Below are positions 6,021 through 6,460 of a stretch of DNA of 6,460 nucleotides, piece by piece (position 1 is the first letter of the stretch; each line of letters starts with the position of its first letter). The stretch lies in the NCBI GenBank assembly GCA_002773185.1, contig PFBU01000024.1, forward strand, positions 1 to 6,460, given 5' to 3'. The notes beneath the pieces were generated by a model. The model searched no databases and was not told where the DNA came from. It saw nothing but the letters and a program-made list of their open reading frames with translations. The position numbers and the translations under genes are program-made. The stretch comes from Candidatus Magasanikbacteria bacterium CG10_big_fil_rev_8_21_14_0_10_36_16. Lineage in GTDB: Bacteria > Patescibacteriota > Patescibacteriia > Magasanikbacterales > UBA922.

Positions 6021-6026
6021 TATAAT
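6021..6026 (+). promoter_or_regulatory. Candidate -10 box of the transposase promoter
   Basis: A perfect TATAAT lies 24 bases before the orfA ATG and just downstream of the hairpin. No good -35 box is seen at the right distance: the position 17 bases upstream falls in the T-rich right arm of the hairpin. The promoter is therefore expected to be weak, which is common for transposase genes. The region is A+T-rich, so chance is possible. Confidence 0.45.
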
Positions 6027-6050
6027 AGAAAGCTAATAATTTAACAAACT

Positions 6051-6458
6051 ATGTTTAAACAAGAACAAATAAAAGAGTTACTAAGTAATGAAAATGTAGT
6101 AAGGTGCAGTGCTACTAATATTACTTACAAAGAAAAGTTTAAAGTATGGGCTATTAGTAAATATTTAGAAGAGGGTTACAGTCCAAATGAAATATTTGCA
6201 GAAGCTGGATTTAATGTTAGTATTATAGGTAAGAACAAAGCTAAAGACTGTTTGTTTAGATGGCGACGAACAATGAACAAAGAAGGGTTAAAAGGTTTAG
6301 TTGAAAACAAAGGTAAACTAGGTGGTAGAAAAGCCAAGTTACAATTTAAAAATAAAGACAAGAAAATAGAATATTTAGAAGCAAAAGTTGCCTATCTAAA
6401 AGCCGAAAACGATTTTTTAGCCAAGCTCCGCGGTCTAAAAAGAAGAAAAACGGAGTAA
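6051..6458 (+). CDS. IS3-family (IS150-like) transposase OrfA
   Basis: OrfA is the DNA-binding protein of an IS3-family element; with OrfB, which carries the DDE integrase domain, it forms the OrfAB transposase. The 135-residue product has a helix-turn-helix region (about 27-75: FKVWAISKYLEEGYSPNEIF to CLFRWRR) and a C-terminal leucine-zipper-like helix (about 104-128: KIEYLEAKVAYLKAENDFL then AKLRGLKRRK), which is strongly conserved in the IS150 group. Residues 80-98 are a Gly/Lys-rich linker. ATG 6051 gives the usual opening MFKQEQIKELL; no Shine-Dalgarno site precedes it. The gene ends at TAA 6456. The -1 frame is open from at least 6362 to the window end and passes A-rich runs (AAAAAG near 6438, AAAAAC near 6446), which could allow the frameshift used by this family. 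No zero-frame A_AAA_AAG heptamer is present, so orfB could instead be initiated separately. Confidence 0.93.
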   Translation: MFKQEQIKELLSNENVVRCSATNITYKEKFKVWAISKYLEEGYSPNEIFAEAGFNVSIIGKNKAKDCLFRWRRTMNKEGLKGLVENKGKLGGRKAKLQFKNKDKKIEYLEAKVAYLKAENDFLAKLRGLKRRKTE

Positions 6459-6460
6459 AA

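Larger units (their letters stand above)
5962..6460 (+). mobile_element. Left end of an IS3-family (IS150-like) insertion sequence, partial
   Basis: The element appears to begin with TGAACTGGGCCCC at 5962, continuing into AAAAAGTAGACA. This resembles terminal inverted repeats of IS150-group elements, which often start TG and contain CCCCAAAAAGT. The orfA transposase gene follows 89 bases inside and runs to the window edge. orfB, the right inverted repeat and any target duplication lie outside the window, so the exact boundary and the element's integrity are not established. It sits 48 bases downstream of the clpB stop and does not disrupt a visible gene. Confidence 0.8.

Noticed and set aside
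1..6460. A wholly new defence or mobile system in the window
   Set aside because: Every substantial gene falls in a known family, no toxin-antitoxin, nuclease-helicase or phage-like grouping is seen, and the only mobile element is an ordinary IS3-family end. The repeat leaders are the only truly unexplained signal.

Overview
This is an A+T-rich bacterial window with tightly packed genes. It carries one housekeeping chaperone gene (clpB), a leftward cluster of small enzyme genes, and the left end of an insertion sequence. The standard genetic code fits: the long ClpB frame has ordinary GGN glycines at its conserved glycine positions and no internal TGA. The gene set, the near-absence of Shine-Dalgarno sites and the many short degenerate intergenic repeats would fit a Candidate Phyla Radiation (Patescibacteria) genome or a similar reduced, uncultured lineage. 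That placement is an impression from gene style, not a proof.

Left part (1-3059, all on the minus strand, read from right to left): a GrpB/UPF0157-family protein, a transglutaminase-like cysteine protein (joined by an ATGA overlap), a ThpR/LigT-type RNA 2',3'-cyclic phosphodiesterase, a WecG/TagA/CpsF (GT26) glycosyltransferase, and the first 45 codons of a TrmH/SpoU-family RNA methyltransferase cut by the window edge. Junctions are short (overlap, 38, 64 and 8 bases), so the five genes could be one transcription unit starting near 3090. Their functions do not form an obvious single pathway.

Middle (3060-3279): a divergent regulatory region. Leftward it has a plausible promoter for the GrpB-led cluster. 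Rightward it has a strong extended -10 promoter followed directly by a perfect 9-9-9 inverted repeat, which is a CIRCE-type HrcA operator carrying a symmetric base change. clpB is therefore probably heat-inducible under HrcA. The real clpB start is ATG 3280; the in-frame GTG at 3214 lies inside the operator.

Right part (3280-6460): clpB encodes a complete 877-residue disaggregase. It is followed by the left end of an IS3-family (IS150-like) element whose terminal sequence contains a perfect 13-bp hairpin with a GAAA loop and a T tract, apparently also serving as the clpB terminator. The IS orfA is complete. A -1 frame is open to the window edge, as expected if orfB follows.

The least explained signal is a set of short degenerate repeats (about 9 or 12 bases per unit, core ATYYGTG or ATYCG) sitting directly against the start codons of four genes. 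At two of them (ThpR-like and transglutaminase-like) the repeat is a 49-base near-identical copy that includes the first codons and, in one case, encodes the last 13 residues of the gene upstream.
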